DNA from: Paracoccus sp. MA
GTDB taxonomy: Bacteria > Pseudomonadota > Alphaproteobacteria > Rhodobacterales > Rhodobacteraceae
Reading direction: 5' to 3'
Assembly: GCF_020990385.1 (NCBI RefSeq)
Contig: NZ_CP087599.1
Location: 62,001 to 126,000 of the forward strand
Length of the DNA: 64,000 nucleotides
The notes under the pieces were generated by a model. The model was not told the DNA's origin and searched no databases. It saw only the letters and a list, made by a program, of their open reading frames with translations. The position numbers were made by a program, and so were the translations under genes. This document shows, piece by piece, positions 27,448 to 36,567 of this stretch (positions are counted from its first letter, which is position 1; each line of letters begins with the position of its first letter).

Positions 27448-28434
27448 TCAATAGGTCACCGTCACCACCACCGTGTCGGAATAGCTGCCGGGCGGCGGCG
27501 TGGGCTGGGCCGGGACCCGGCCGAAAACCGTGAAGCCCTGCGCCGCCCCCGAACCCGCCGCGGTCATCGCCAGCCCGTCCGCCAGCTGGCCCCAGCCCAG
27601 CGTCCGGCCGGGGTCGCGATAAAGCTGATAGCCGATCCGGTTCCCCGCCAGATCGCGCATCTGCCGGTCGTTCACGCCATTGCCCTGCAGCCCGTAGCCC
27701 AGCCCCAGCTGATAGCTCGACCCGGCTGTGCAGGTGACGCGGATCTGGCTGGTGGCGTCGACCGGCTGGTCCAGCAGCCCGGCCGAGCCGAAATCCAGAT
27801 CATCCGCCTCGACCCGGCAGTCCGGCACCACCTGCGCCCGCACGGTAAAGCTGAAGGTCGCCGTCCGGTCGGTGCAAAGCAGGATGATGTTGCAGGTCCG
27901 GTAATCCACCCGCACGTCCAGCGGGTTGCGGGAGAAAGCCGAGGCATAGCTGCCCGGCATCACCCCGCCCTGCCCGCCCGGCACGCGGGCATGGACCGGC
28001 ACGTTCATGCCCGAGCCGGTCAGCAGCGTCAGCACGCTGGCGCCCGTCAGCCGCAGCGGCTGCCCGCCATGGCTGCCGTAACTGCCGCCAAAGACCACGC
28101 TGCGGGCCGCATCCTGATACAGCTGGTAGCCGAGCCCGGTCGAGGTGGTGGCGCTGGTCATGCGCCGCATCCCGCCGCCAAGCCCGCCCAGCCCCTCGCC
28201 CAGATGGATGCGCATGTCGATCGAGGACAAAAGTCCCAGGAAGGCCGAGCAGTTGATGGCGATATTGCCCGTCGCATCGGTCGGGCCGCCGCCAAGCACG
28301 TCGACCGGACCCAGCACGACATCGGTGGCGGAAAAGCTGCAGCTCTGCGCCCGGACCAGACCGGCCGAGGCCAGCAGAAGCAGCAGGGCGAACAGCATCG
28401 GGCGCAGCATCGGCGCCAGTCGCGGCGGGGTCAC
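27448..28434 (-). CDS. Two-domain spore-coat-U (SCPU) protein, probable pilus tip adhesin
   Basis: A 328-residue exported protein with a signal peptide (LLLLLASAGLVRAQ) and two SCPU domains. The first starts CSFSATDVVLGPVDVLGG; the second starts at about residue 205 with CRVEADDLDFGSAGLLDQPVDATSQIRVTC. It ends PGSYSDTVVVTVTY, the donor-strand-like C-terminus of the family. The two-domain form and last position match CsuE-type tip subunits of archaic chaperone-usher pili. The start is probably the GTG at 28434, overlapping the usher stop by 4 bp; an ATG eight codons later is possible. Confidence 0.88.
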   Translation of the reverse strand: MTPPRLAPMLRPMLFALLLLLASAGLVRAQSCSFSATDVVLGPVDVLGGGPTDATGNIAINCSAFLGLLSSIDMRIHLGEGLGGLGGGMRRMTSATTSTGLGYQLYQDAARSVVFGGSYGSHGGQPLRLTGASVLTLLTGSGMNVPVHARVPGGQGGVMPGSYASAFSRNPLDVRVDYRTCNIILLCTDRTATFSFTVRAQVVPDCRVEADDLDFGSAGLLDQPVDATSQIRVTCTAGSSYQLGLGYGLQGNGVNDRQMRDLAGNRIGYQLYRDPGRTLGWGQLADGLAMTAAGSGAAQGFTVFGRVPAQPTPPPGSYSDTVVVTVTY

Positions 28435-30833
28435 AGGCAGGGCACTCCTCGGATTTCGGTCAGGGTTCCGGGCTGGTCGGCATAGTCGAACTGTGCGGCG
28501 CAGCTGCGGCCGTCGGGATAGGAAACCCGGATCTCGTTGCGGTCGCGCAGTCCCAGCGCAAAGACCTCGCCGTCGAAGCCGACCAGCAATTCGCCGTCAT
28601 CCGCGCCGTTCAGCACCACGCGGCCGCCCACCTCCAGCGGGCGGCCGTCACCGCCGACCAGAGCGATCAGCGCCTCGCGCGCGCTGGCCTCGACGCCGAA
28701 ATCCACCCGGGCCCCGGCGCGATGGGCGGGGCGCACCGTCTGCTTCGTCACCCCCACCGCCGCATCCAGCGGCAGGCCGGCCGGGTCGATCGTGACGCTG
28801 TTCGCCTCATAGGCGCGCAGGTCCGGCACCAGGATCTTGCCCGAGCGGCCGGTCCGGCCCACGGGGCGATTCTCGGCGCTGACCTCGACGCCCGGCGCGC
28901 CGGCATCGACCACCGCGAAGGCGTCGTCGATGCGCCGCGACAGAAACACCCCGCCGCCCGCCACCACGACCGAGCCGTCCAGCCGCAGCCCCAGCCCGCG
29001 GCCGTGCTGCGACACGCGGGCGCCGACTTCCGCGCGGCCCAGCCGGCCTTCGCGCGCGGCGCTGCCCTGCAGGGCAAGGCGCTCGCCCCGGTCGGCCTGC
29101 AGGCGCCAGCTCCATCCCGGCACCCGGCTCTCGCTGCGGCCGCTGGCGGTGGCGTATTGCCGCCAGCCCTCGCGGCGATGCTCGATCATCGTCCCGATAT
29201 CGCGGCGCGCGCCCAGCGGCACATGCAGCTGCGCGCCGATCACCCGGTCGTCCTGCGCGCCGCGCTGCGCCAGCGCGGTCAGGGTCAGGCTGGCATCGCC
29301 CCAGACCTGCCGGTTGTAGGAGGCGCCGATGCTGGTCTCGTCCGGCCCGTCCGCATGGCGCAGGTCGGACAGGAACAGGCTGGCCGCGCTGCCCCGTTCC
29401 TGCCCCAGGGGCATGGAAAAGGCCAGCTGCGCCAATTGCCGGGGAAACCCGGCCAGCCCCGGCTCGATCAGGTCGGGATCGGCGGTCAGCGCGGCGATAT
29501 CGGCAAAGCCGCCGCTGGTCCGCATGACCCGCCCCGAGACCTGCGTCCGGCCGAAGCTCAGCCGGGTCGAAAGGTCCAGCAGGCTGCCCTGCCCCCGGTC
29601 CGAGCGGCTATGCGCCAGGCTCAGGCTGGCGGTGCCCAGATGCGCGATGCGGAAGGTCGCGCCGAGGCCGCCCATGGCCAGCCCGCCGCCGCCCTCGGCA
29701 TGGGCCATCAGCATCAGCCCGTCGGTCAGGCCGTAGCGCAGCGTCGCCGCCCCGAAGACACCCTCGGCATAGCGGTCGGTGCCGGTGCCGATGCCCAGCC
29801 GCGGCCGGCCCGCGGCCAGCGCGAAATCGGCCATGCCCCGGCGCAGCAGCTCGTCCGAGACCAGGAAGGGCAGGTCGATCTGCGTCTCGCGCCCGGTGAC
29901 GTCGCGCACCACGACCCGCGCCATGCCCGCGCCGCCGGCCAGCGGCAGGTCGTCGATGCGGAACGGGCCGGCCGGAACCTCGGCGGCATAGGCGCGGATG
30001 GAATCGGCAAAGACCTCGACCGTCGAGGGCAAGGCCGCGCTGCCTTCGAATCCCGGCAGCGGCAGGGTGACCAGATCGGGGCGCAGGGCGAAATTGCGCT
30101 CGACCATCAGCCCGCCCAGCCGCACCGGCCGGGACCAGCCGGGACCGCGCGTGGCGATGTCGCCCAGCTGCACCTGCACCGCACGACCGGGAAAGGAGCT
30201 GCGCCAGTAACTGTCGAGCCGGCGGTGGCGCAGCGTGCCCGCCTCGTCCTCGGCCATGGCGAAACCGTGGGTCAGCACGCCCAGCGGCATGAACAGCCGC
30301 GCGTCGAAACCGCCCGAGACGCTGCGATCCGCCAGGCCCTGCGCGCCCCGCCAGGCGTCGAGGTTCAACCCGTAGTTCAGCACCAGCCCGTAGCCGTGAT
30401 CGACCGGCGGGGCCGCGGCCTCTTCCTCTTCTTCCGGCGCGGCATCGGGGGCGGCGCTCAGCACATGCGGGGCAAGCAGAGCGTCGGGAACGATGAAGCG
30501 GATGGTCTGCTCCGGCTCGACCAGCCGCCAGCCAAGGCCGGGGATCTGGTGCAGCCGCACCTCGCCCCGCACGGCCGCGGCATCGGGCAGGACGCCGCTG
30601 TTGCGCAGCTCGTCGGCATCGGCCGACAGCGCCCCGCCGCCCAGATCGGTGAACCGGGTGATCAGGTTCATCGGCCGGCCGTTGACGAAGACCTCCAGAT
30701 AAAGGTCGCGCCCGGTTTCCTCCGTCTGCTGCGCGGAAAGCGGACCGGCCAGCAGGGCGCAAAGCGCAAGGGCAAGAAGTGTGCGGGTCAGCGGGTGTCC
30801 CCTGCCGGGGCTACCGCGCCGGGACCCGGGCAT
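28431..30833 (-). CDS. Outer-membrane usher of an archaic chaperone-usher pilus (CsuD/FimD-like)
   Basis: An 800-residue usher that forms the secretion pore and assembly platform in the outer membrane. After a signal peptide (LLALALCALLAGPLSAQ) comes the N-terminal chaperone-subunit-binding domain (LYLEVFVNGRPMNLITRF). An acidic stretch EEEEEAAA is followed by the beta-barrel with a plug-like segment, then C-terminal domains (TGRSGKILVPDLRAYEANSVTIDP). Its 3' end overlaps the tip subunit by 4 bp and its start overlaps the chaperone stop by 23 bp. The ATG at 30833 is the only good start before the signal peptide. Confidence 0.92.
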   Translation of the reverse strand: MPGSRRGSPGRGHPLTRTLLALALCALLAGPLSAQQTEETGRDLYLEVFVNGRPMNLITRFTDLGGGALSADADELRNSGVLPDAAAVRGEVRLHQIPGLGWRLVEPEQTIRFIVPDALLAPHVLSAAPDAAPEEEEEAAAPPVDHGYGLVLNYGLNLDAWRGAQGLADRSVSGGFDARLFMPLGVLTHGFAMAEDEAGTLRHRRLDSYWRSSFPGRAVQVQLGDIATRGPGWSRPVRLGGLMVERNFALRPDLVTLPLPGFEGSAALPSTVEVFADSIRAYAAEVPAGPFRIDDLPLAGGAGMARVVVRDVTGRETQIDLPFLVSDELLRRGMADFALAAGRPRLGIGTGTDRYAEGVFGAATLRYGLTDGLMLMAHAEGGGGLAMGGLGATFRIAHLGTASLSLAHSRSDRGQGSLLDLSTRLSFGRTQVSGRVMRTSGGFADIAALTADPDLIEPGLAGFPRQLAQLAFSMPLGQERGSAASLFLSDLRHADGPDETSIGASYNRQVWGDASLTLTALAQRGAQDDRVIGAQLHVPLGARRDIGTMIEHRREGWRQYATASGRSESRVPGWSWRLQADRGERLALQGSAAREGRLGRAEVGARVSQHGRGLGLRLDGSVVVAGGGVFLSRRIDDAFAVVDAGAPGVEVSAENRPVGRTGRSGKILVPDLRAYEANSVTIDPAGLPLDAAVGVTKQTVRPAHRAGARVDFGVEASAREALIALVGGDGRPLEVGGRVVLNGADDGELLVGFDGEVFALGLRDRNEIRVSYPDGRSCAAQFDYADQPGTLTEIRGVPCL

Positions 30834-31539
30834 CCAGCGCCCCGAGATTGGTCGCCGCCCTCAGCCGGGCGCCGCCGCCCAGCCGGCCGGCCTGCGCCAC
30901 CGGCCATTGCATGGTCGAACCGCCCAGCACATAGCCCACCAGACCCGGACGCGAGACCGAGGCGCCGCTGGCGCCGGTCAGGCGCAGATCGGCCAGCCGC
31001 AGCCGGGTGTCGCCGCGGTTCTGCGCCACAAGGAAGGTAGCGCCGCCGGAATTGCGCAGCGACCAGGCGACCTCGGGGCTGCGGGCGCCGCGGCCGGTGA
31101 AGAAGACGGGGATGCGCAGCTCGGTGGCGAAGGCGACCGCGCCGCTGCGGCGGCGGCTCTGGTCGGGCACCTCGTTGATGATGATGCGCCAGGCCTCCTC
31201 GCCCTTGACCGGGGATTTTGCGGTGCGCACCACGCGGATGGTCTGGGTGGCGCCGGGCGGCAGCCGGGTCGCGGGCGGGCTGACCACCACCTCGCCGCCG
31301 CGGCGCAGCTGCTCCTGCCCGCCGGATTGCGTCCAGCGGAAGGCCCGGGCCTGGACGGTGATCGTCTCGCGCCCCTCGTTGCGCAGGGTCAGCGTGGTCG
31401 CCGCCCCGGGCGCGGGCACCTCGAGCATCACGGGGGACACCCGCAGCCCCTCGGCGGCGGCAAGGCAGGGCGCAAGCGCCAGCGAGGCGGCCAGAAGGCC
31501 GCGACGAAGCAGGTCGAGCATGTTCGGCATTCCGTTCAA
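30811..31539 (-). CDS. Periplasmic pilus chaperone (CsuC/PapD-like)
   Basis: A 242-residue periplasmic chaperone: signal peptide ending AAAEG, then the PapD-like fold. LRVSPVMLEVPAPG and LTLRNEGRETITVQARAFRW fall in the first strands, and AWRIIINEVP is the conserved groove region. It caps SCPU subunits before delivery to the usher. The longest start is the TTG at 31539 overlapping the pilin stop by 4 bp; ATG codons at 31530 and 31521 are alternatives. Confidence 0.9.
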   Translation of the reverse strand: MNGMPNMLDLLRRGLLAASLALAPCLAAAEGLRVSPVMLEVPAPGAATTLTLRNEGRETITVQARAFRWTQSGGQEQLRRGGEVVVSPPATRLPPGATQTIRVVRTAKSPVKGEEAWRIIINEVPDQSRRRSGAVAFATELRIPVFFTGRGARSPEVAWSLRNSGGATFLVAQNRGDTRLRLADLRLTGASGASVSRPGLVGYVLGGSTMQWPVAQAGRLGGGARLRAATNLGALDARVPAR

Positions 31540-32030
31540 TAGGTGACCGTCACCGTCACATTGTCGCTATAGCTGCCCGGCGCGGGCGTGGTCTGGGGGA
31601 TGACCCGGCCATAGATGGTGAAGCTTTGCGCCGCGCCGGTTCCGGTCCCGGCCTGGGTATCGGTGCCCACCGTGTCGCCCCAGTTGGCGGTGCGGCCGCT
31701 GTCGCGGAACAGCTGATAGCTGATCGTGTCCAGGCTGGCCGAGCTCATCTGCCGGGTAGTGGTGGTCGCACCCGCCCCCTCGCCCGCGCCCAGGCCGATG
31801 TCATAAGGCGTCGAGCTGGTGCAGGCGACCTGCAGCGAGGCGGTGGCGTCGACATTGCCGGTCAGCACGCCCGCATTGCCGAAATCCAGCGTCTCGGTCG
31901 AGATGACTTGGCATTCCTCGGTAATGGTGATGCGGACGTCGAAACTGTCCGTGGCGGTCTGCGCCCAGGCCCCTAAGGGCACCAGCACCATGCATCCCGC
32001 AAGAGCCGCGCGCATCTTTATTCCAATCAT
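31536..32030 (-). CDS. SCPU-domain major pilin (CsuA/B-like)
   Basis: A 164-residue exported pilin: signal peptide ending LGAWAQ, a single SCPU domain with CQVISTETLDFGNAGVLTGNVDATASLQVAC, and the C-terminal PGSYSDNVTVTVTY. It is the first gene of a four-gene operon (pilin, chaperone, usher, tip) and the only single-domain subunit, so it should form the shaft. Start may be ATG 32030 or ATG 32015; TTGGAA before the latter is the better ribosome-binding site. The AT-rich gap upstream carries a palindrome that may regulate the operon. Confidence 0.88.
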   Translation of the reverse strand: MIGIKMRAALAGCMVLVPLGAWAQTATDSFDVRITITEECQVISTETLDFGNAGVLTGNVDATASLQVACTSSTPYDIGLGAGEGAGATTTTRQMSSASLDTISYQLFRDSGRTANWGDTVGTDTQAGTGTGAAQSFTIYGRVIPQTTPAPGSYSDNVTVTVTY

Positions 32031-32719
32031 GGCAATTATCCGTCCGGATAGAAATATTCCTGAAAACAGGCCGCACAATCTTGGACATTACGCGCTTATT
32101 GCACTAAACCTGCAGTTGTTAATACCTATTAACGCACACCATTAGCGTCAACAGAAAAATATTGCACGGGATGCGGTATTTGAACGCAGGTTTGCGATTA
32201 TATCCAATTTGTCTTTAACGCCTCGCTTGCGACAATATGCATCTGTTCGAATATATTTCTTATATACCAATATGTTGCGGGAAAACCCCTGGGCAAATCC
32301 CTTCCTTTGGGCAAACCCTTGGCGGAAGCTTTGGCTCGGGACCTGCTCATGTCTTTATGTCTGTTTGGTTGTAAGGTTTTTAACTGCTCTCGCGGCATTC
32401 TCCGCGCTCTTGGCCGATATTATACCGCCTTCGGAAGATGATCGAAAAACAACATGAGACCTTCGCCCGCGCATCTGATCGAAAATAAGACACATTTGTC
32501 TGCAAATACCCCTCGCCCTCCAGTCGCAGCAGGCTGCACCCCAAGGCCAGCCCACCGCCGAGAGCCGTCATCCTCCGGACCCATCCCGCCCGGCATTATC
32601 CGTTCTGATTTTCCGAACGCAGTATCGCGCAATCCGCCGTCTGGACAGAACTGACGGCGGCAGGCATCCTTGTCGGGACCGGCCCGGACCGGCGGCCGGC
32701 TTCGCAGAGGAAGCGCCCG
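32031..32719. other. AT-rich intergenic region upstream of the pilus operon
   Basis: About 690 bp without a convincing gene and visibly lower in GC than its flanks up to about 32510. On the minus strand it holds a TTGACG -35-like element (32151-32146) next to a perfect 16-bp palindrome GTTAATAGGTATTAAC (32133-32118) and a separate TATAAT (32202-32197). A near-direct repeat of TGGGCAAAYCC occurs at 32290-32318. Open frames of 66-82 codons are present on both strands, but none has a ribosome-binding site or family features. Confidence 0.5.
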
Positions 32720-33022
32720 ATGACCAAGATCGCCGTGACCAAAGAGAACGACCGCTATGTCGCCCGCCTCCCCGGCATCGCTGCCGAGGGCGAGATCACC
32801 TTCACCCGCCGCGGCCCCGGCGTGATCAGCGCCGACCATACCGGCGTTCCCGAAGCCATGGCCGGCCGCGGCGTGGCCAGCGCCCTGCTGGAGTTCATGC
32901 TCGAGGACGCGCGGCAGAACGGTTTCCGCATCATCCCGCTCTGCCGCTATGTGCGCGGCCAATATGCCCGCCATCCCGAATGGGCCGAATTGTTCACCAC
33001 CGCGCCCGGCGAAGACCCCTGA
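32720..33022 (+). CDS. GNAT-like acetyltransferase domain protein (YidJ/Acetyltransf_CG type)
   Basis: A 100-residue protein matching the short GNAT fold PF14542: an EGEITFTRRGPGVISADHTGVPEAMAGRGVASALLEF core whose GRGVASALL is the acetyl-CoA phosphate loop. LCRYVRGQYARHPEWAELF follows, typical of this family (CPYVxxYxxxHPEY). It is probably a small-molecule or protein acetyltransferase; the substrate is unknown. GAGGAAG precedes the start. A GGAGGAG and ATG at 33033 follow, but that frame stops after 13 codons. Confidence 0.88.
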   Translation: MTKIAVTKENDRYVARLPGIAAEGEITFTRRGPGVISADHTGVPEAMAGRGVASALLEFMLEDARQNGFRIIPLCRYVRGQYARHPEWAELFTTAPGEDP

Positions 33023-33172
33023 GGAGGAGACCATGGCCAAGACCAGCCCGAACCGATCCAGCTCGGCTCGGGGCTGATGCGCAGGGGGCGCGCAGCGGTT
33101 CCGCAAGGTGCAGCAATGATATTTCCCGCGCCGTGCCGCGCTGATGCGCGAGGGCAGGCTCGGCTGATCCGC

Positions 33173-33715
33173 CTATAGTTCCGCCGCGAAGCCTGCAAGG
33201 AATTTGCGCAGCTGCTCGCGGGTCTTGTCGTCGGTCAGGTTGCCCTGATCGTCGAAGACCGATTCCGCGCGCGACACCATCAGCCGCCCGGCGGTCCACA
33301 GCTCGGTCTTGAGCGTCCGCAGCACCGGCAGCCAGTGGTTCTGCGCCAGGATGGTGCCGAAGCCGCCCGGCGAGGCGCCGATCACCGCCACCGGCTTGCC
33401 GACGAACATCGCCAGCCCCTCGCCGCGCGACATCCAGTCGATGACGTTCTTGAGCACGCCCGGCACGCCGTTGTTGTATTCCGGCGTGACCAGCAACAGC
33501 CCGTCCGCCGCCGCAAGCTGCGATTGCAGGGCACGGACCGGCCCGGGCAGGCCCGATGCGGCCTCCAGGTCGCCGTCGTAAAGCGGCACGTCGCGGATCG
33601 CGCCGATCGGGATCTCCACCCCCTCGGGCGCAAGCTCGGCCGCGGCGCGCAACAGGCCGGCATTGAACGAGGCGCGCCGCAGGCTGCCGCCGAGGCCCAG
33701 AATGGTCTTGGTCAT
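33173..33715 (-). CDS. NADPH-dependent FMN reductase (ChrR/ArsH-like flavodoxin fold)
   Basis: A 180-residue flavoprotein of COG0431: GLGGSLRRASFNAGLLRAA binds the FMN phosphate, TPEYNNGVPGVLKNVIDWMSRG is the conserved family motif and GASPGGFGT follows. Such enzymes reduce quinones, chromate or flavins and protect against oxidants. Start at 33715 follows GGAAAGGAAAAG; the open frame beyond it is not similar to the family. It stands alone. Confidence 0.92.
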   Translation of the reverse strand: MTKTILGLGGSLRRASFNAGLLRAAAELAPEGVEIPIGAIRDVPLYDGDLEAASGLPGPVRALQSQLAAADGLLLVTPEYNNGVPGVLKNVIDWMSRGEGLAMFVGKPVAVIGASPGGFGTILAQNHWLPVLRTLKTELWTAGRLMVSRAESVFDDQGNLTDDKTREQLRKFLAGFAAEL

Positions 33716-33901
33716 CGCTTTTCCTTTCCCAGGTGATGCGGTCAGCCGCTCAACGCCGCCGGGCCGCGGATCGTCGCCCCGGCGGGGAATATTTTTCGGC
33801 GGCCTATATGCGGCAGCCGGCCGAGGTAAGGGCCATACCGGTCTGATCCGCGTCGCCAGCCGGTTCGGACCGGCTTCTTCAGCTGTCTCCGCCTGCGCGA
33901 C

Positions 33902-34131
33902 ATCCGCTAGCGAAGGCACGACCGACGCCATCCGCGAGCTGCGCTACGAGACCGGCTCGCCAGAGCGGCGGCAAGGCATCCTCGCCCTCGAACGGCTTGA
34001 CCTGCCAAGCGCCGTTTGGAGGCCGGACAATTCGTCCCCCGTCCGGGCCATCGGGCTCGGACAAGGCCATGCAGCTCTGCCTGCTGTCGGACCTGCTGCT
34101 GCAAGCGCCGGTGGTCGAGGCGCGGCGCTAG
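33902..34131 (+). pseudogene. Possible frameshifted gene remnant
   Basis: Within the 412 bp between the FMN reductase and glcF, two stretches have coding-like codon use but lie in different plus-strand frames. DAIRELRYETGSPERRQGIL starts at 33924. DKAMQLCLLSDLLLQAPVV starts at 34060 and ends at the TAG of 34129-34131, overlapping glcF by 4 bp. One or two frameshifts would join them. I do not recognise the family, and there is no start signal. The remainder of the gap (33716-33901) shows nothing. Confidence 0.25.
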
Positions 34132-35432
34132 GCGCCCCCGTCCCGGTCCTGCAGCGCCCGCGGCTTCGGCCCGCCGGTCGCCCAGTCGAGCAGCTCGGCC
34201 GTATGGACCACCGGCACCCCGGTGCCCGAGCCGATCTGCATCATGCAGCCGATATTGCCGGCGCTGATGACCTGCGGGGTCAGCGCCTCCAGCGTCTCGA
34301 CCTTGCGGCGCTTCAACTCGGCCGAGATCGCCGGCTGCATCAGGTTGTAGGTGCCGGCCGAGCCGCAGCAGATATGCGCGTCCCTGGGCTCCAGCACGGT
34401 GAAGCCGGCGGCGGCCAGCAGCTCCTTCGGCGTCGCGCGGATCTGCTGGCCGTGCTGCAGCGAACAGGCGGCGTGATAGCCGACGCGCAAGGGCTCGGCA
34501 TGGCCGGGCTCGCGCAGGCCCAGATCGGCCATGACCTCGGTGATGTCCCTGGCCAAGGCCGCGACCTGCGCGGCATCGGCCGCCAGCGGGTCGTGCGCGA
34601 ACATATGCCCGTAATCCTTGACCGTGGTGCCGCAGCCCGAGGTGTTGATGACCACGGCGTCCAGCCCCTCGCCCGCCACCTCGGCCATCAGCGCGCGGAT
34701 ATTGGCGGCGGCCATGGCGCGGCTTTCGTCGGTCTTGCCCATGTGATGGGTCAGCGCGCCGCAGCAGCCCAGGCCGCGCGGGATCACCACCTCGCAGCCG
34801 TGCCGGCGCAAGAGGCGGATGGTCGCGTCGTTGATGTCGGTGTTCAGCGCCCTTTGCGCGCAGCCGATCAGCAGCGCCACCCGCTTGCGGCGCGGCCCCT
34901 CGGCGGCAAAGACCTGCGGGCGGTCGTTCAGGCTGGGCGGCGGGATGTCGCGGGGCGCCATGTCCAGCATCGCCCGCAGCCGCGCATCCGGCACCAGCCG
35001 GCGAAACGGCCGCGCGAGCTTCGCGCCCATCAGCGCCAGCCGGAAGCGGCCCGGATAGGGCAGGATGCGCGCCAGAAGCCAGCGCAGCGCCCGCTCGCCC
35101 AGGGGACGGCGATAGGTCTTCTCGATATATTCGCGGGCGTGATCGACCAGATGCATGTAATGCACGCCCGAGGGGCAGGTGGTCATGCAGGACAGACAGG
35201 ACAGGCAACGGTCGATATGGCCGACGGTCTTGGCGTCGGGAACCTTGCCGTTCTCCAGCATGTCCTTGATCAGGTAGATGCGGCCGCGCGGGCTGTCCAG
35301 CTCGTCGCCCAGCACCTTGTAGGTCGGGCAGGTCGCGGTGCAAAAGCCGCAATGGACGCAGCTGCGCAGGATCTCGTTGGCGCGGGCGGTGCCGGGGTCG
35401 GCCAGTTGCTCTGCGGTGAAATTGGTCTGCAT
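34128..35432 (-). CDS. glcF: Glycolate oxidase iron-sulfur subunit GlcF
   Basis: A 434-residue electron-transfer subunit with two [4Fe-4S] cysteine clusters, CVHCGFCTATCP (about residues 30-41) and CLSCLSCMTTCP (about 84-95). Two C-terminal CCG domains follow (GLGCCGALTHHMGK and HICCGSAGTYNLM). It carries electrons from the flavin subunits GlcD and GlcE to the membrane quinone pool during glycolate oxidation to glyoxylate. Last gene of glcDEF, one base after glcE. Confidence 0.95.
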   Translation of the reverse strand: MQTNFTAEQLADPGTARANEILRSCVHCGFCTATCPTYKVLGDELDSPRGRIYLIKDMLENGKVPDAKTVGHIDRCLSCLSCMTTCPSGVHYMHLVDHAREYIEKTYRRPLGERALRWLLARILPYPGRFRLALMGAKLARPFRRLVPDARLRAMLDMAPRDIPPPSLNDRPQVFAAEGPRRKRVALLIGCAQRALNTDINDATIRLLRRHGCEVVIPRGLGCCGALTHHMGKTDESRAMAAANIRALMAEVAGEGLDAVVINTSGCGTTVKDYGHMFAHDPLAADAAQVAALARDITEVMADLGLREPGHAEPLRVGYHAACSLQHGQQIRATPKELLAAAGFTVLEPRDAHICCGSAGTYNLMQPAISAELKRRKVETLEALTPQVISAGNIGCMMQIGSGTGVPVVHTAELLDWATGGPKPRALQDRDGGA

Positions 35433-35433
35433 G

Positions 35434-36567
35434 TCACTGATCCATCAGGCCGGGATTGAGGATGCCGGCGGGGTCGAACCTCTGGCGCAGCCCGGCCGAA
35501 AGCCGGGCGACGGCCGGGGCCTCGGGCGGGAAGGCCGGGCCGGTGAGCCCGCCGCGCCGCACCAGCGTGGCATGGGGGGCGACCTGCCGCACCGCCTGCG
35601 CGCTGCCGGGCCCGCAATACCAGACCAGCCCGCCGCCCCAGTCGAGCGACGCCTCTCCGCCAAGCGCCTGCAAGGCCCGTACTGTCGCCGGTGCGTCGGT
35701 GGGCTTGACCAGCACCCGCCAGAGCGGCGCGTCCAAGCCGGCGAAATGCGCCAGATCGCGCAACCCGCGCCACAGGGCCAGAGTGGCCTCGGCATCCAGC
35801 AACTCGGTCTCGCGCGGTGCCAGCAGCGCCAGCAGCCGGTCGCGGCGATAATCCATCTGCGGCCCCAGCCCCTCGACCCGCAGCCAGGCAGTGCCGTCGC
35901 GGAAGGCCGCGCCCGAGACCTCGAAAGGGGTCGCCAGCGCGGCCGAGAAGATCGCCACCGCCTCCTCGACCGTGACGCCGTGCAAGCCCAGCGTGCAGCG
36001 GTCGGGCAGGTGCGGCAGGGTCTTCAGCGCCACTTCGGTCAGCACACCCAGCGTGCCATGCGCGCCGCAAAAGAGCTTGCCCAGATCGAGGCCGGTGACG
36101 TTCTTCATCACCCTGCCGCCGTTCTTCAGCACCCTGCCCTGCCCGTCGACGAAGCGCAGGCCCAGCAGATGGTCGCGGCAGGCCCCGGCCAGCAGCCGGC
36201 GCGGGCCGCTGGCATTGGCCGCGACCACGCCGCCGATGGTCGGCGTGCCATTGCAGCCCAGCACGCCGCGCATGTCGGCGGGCTCGAAGGCCAGCGCCTG
36301 GCCCTCGGCGGCCAGCATCGCCTCGATCTGGTCCAAGGGCGTGCCGGCGCGGGCGATCAGCGTCATCTCGCCCGGCTCATAGGTCACGACGCCCGAGATC
36401 GCGGCGGTCGAGAGGGTGTCGCCCGGCAGATGCCCGGTTTCGACCCGTGTGCCGCCGCCGGCAAGGCGCAGCGGCTGGCGGGCGGCGAAACGCTCGGCGA
36501 TCAGGGCGCCAAGCTCGGCCTCGCTGGCGGGGTTCAGCCCCGCGCGGCTGGGGGTCTCGGGGATCAT
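35434..36567 (-). CDS. glcE: Glycolate oxidase FAD-binding subunit GlcE
   Basis: A 377-residue FAD_binding_4 protein. [17 protein letters not shown] and [37 protein letters not shown]-like segments (the latter at about residues 106-142) form the PCMH-type FAD domain. [29 protein letters not shown] continues the family pattern, and the C-terminal half is shortened relative to GlcD, as expected. It overlaps glcD by 4 bp and precedes glcF by one base, so the three subunits are made from one message. Confidence 0.94.
   Translation of the reverse strand: [377 protein letters not shown]

Noticed and set aside
32198..32457. Short open frames (66 and 82 codons) on both strands in the AT-rich gap
   Set aside because: No ribosome-binding sites and no recognisable features; they overlap each other on opposite strands.
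33033..33074. Small gene with a strong ribosome-binding site after the acetyltransferase gene
   Set aside because: The frame stops after 13 codons; at most a remnant.
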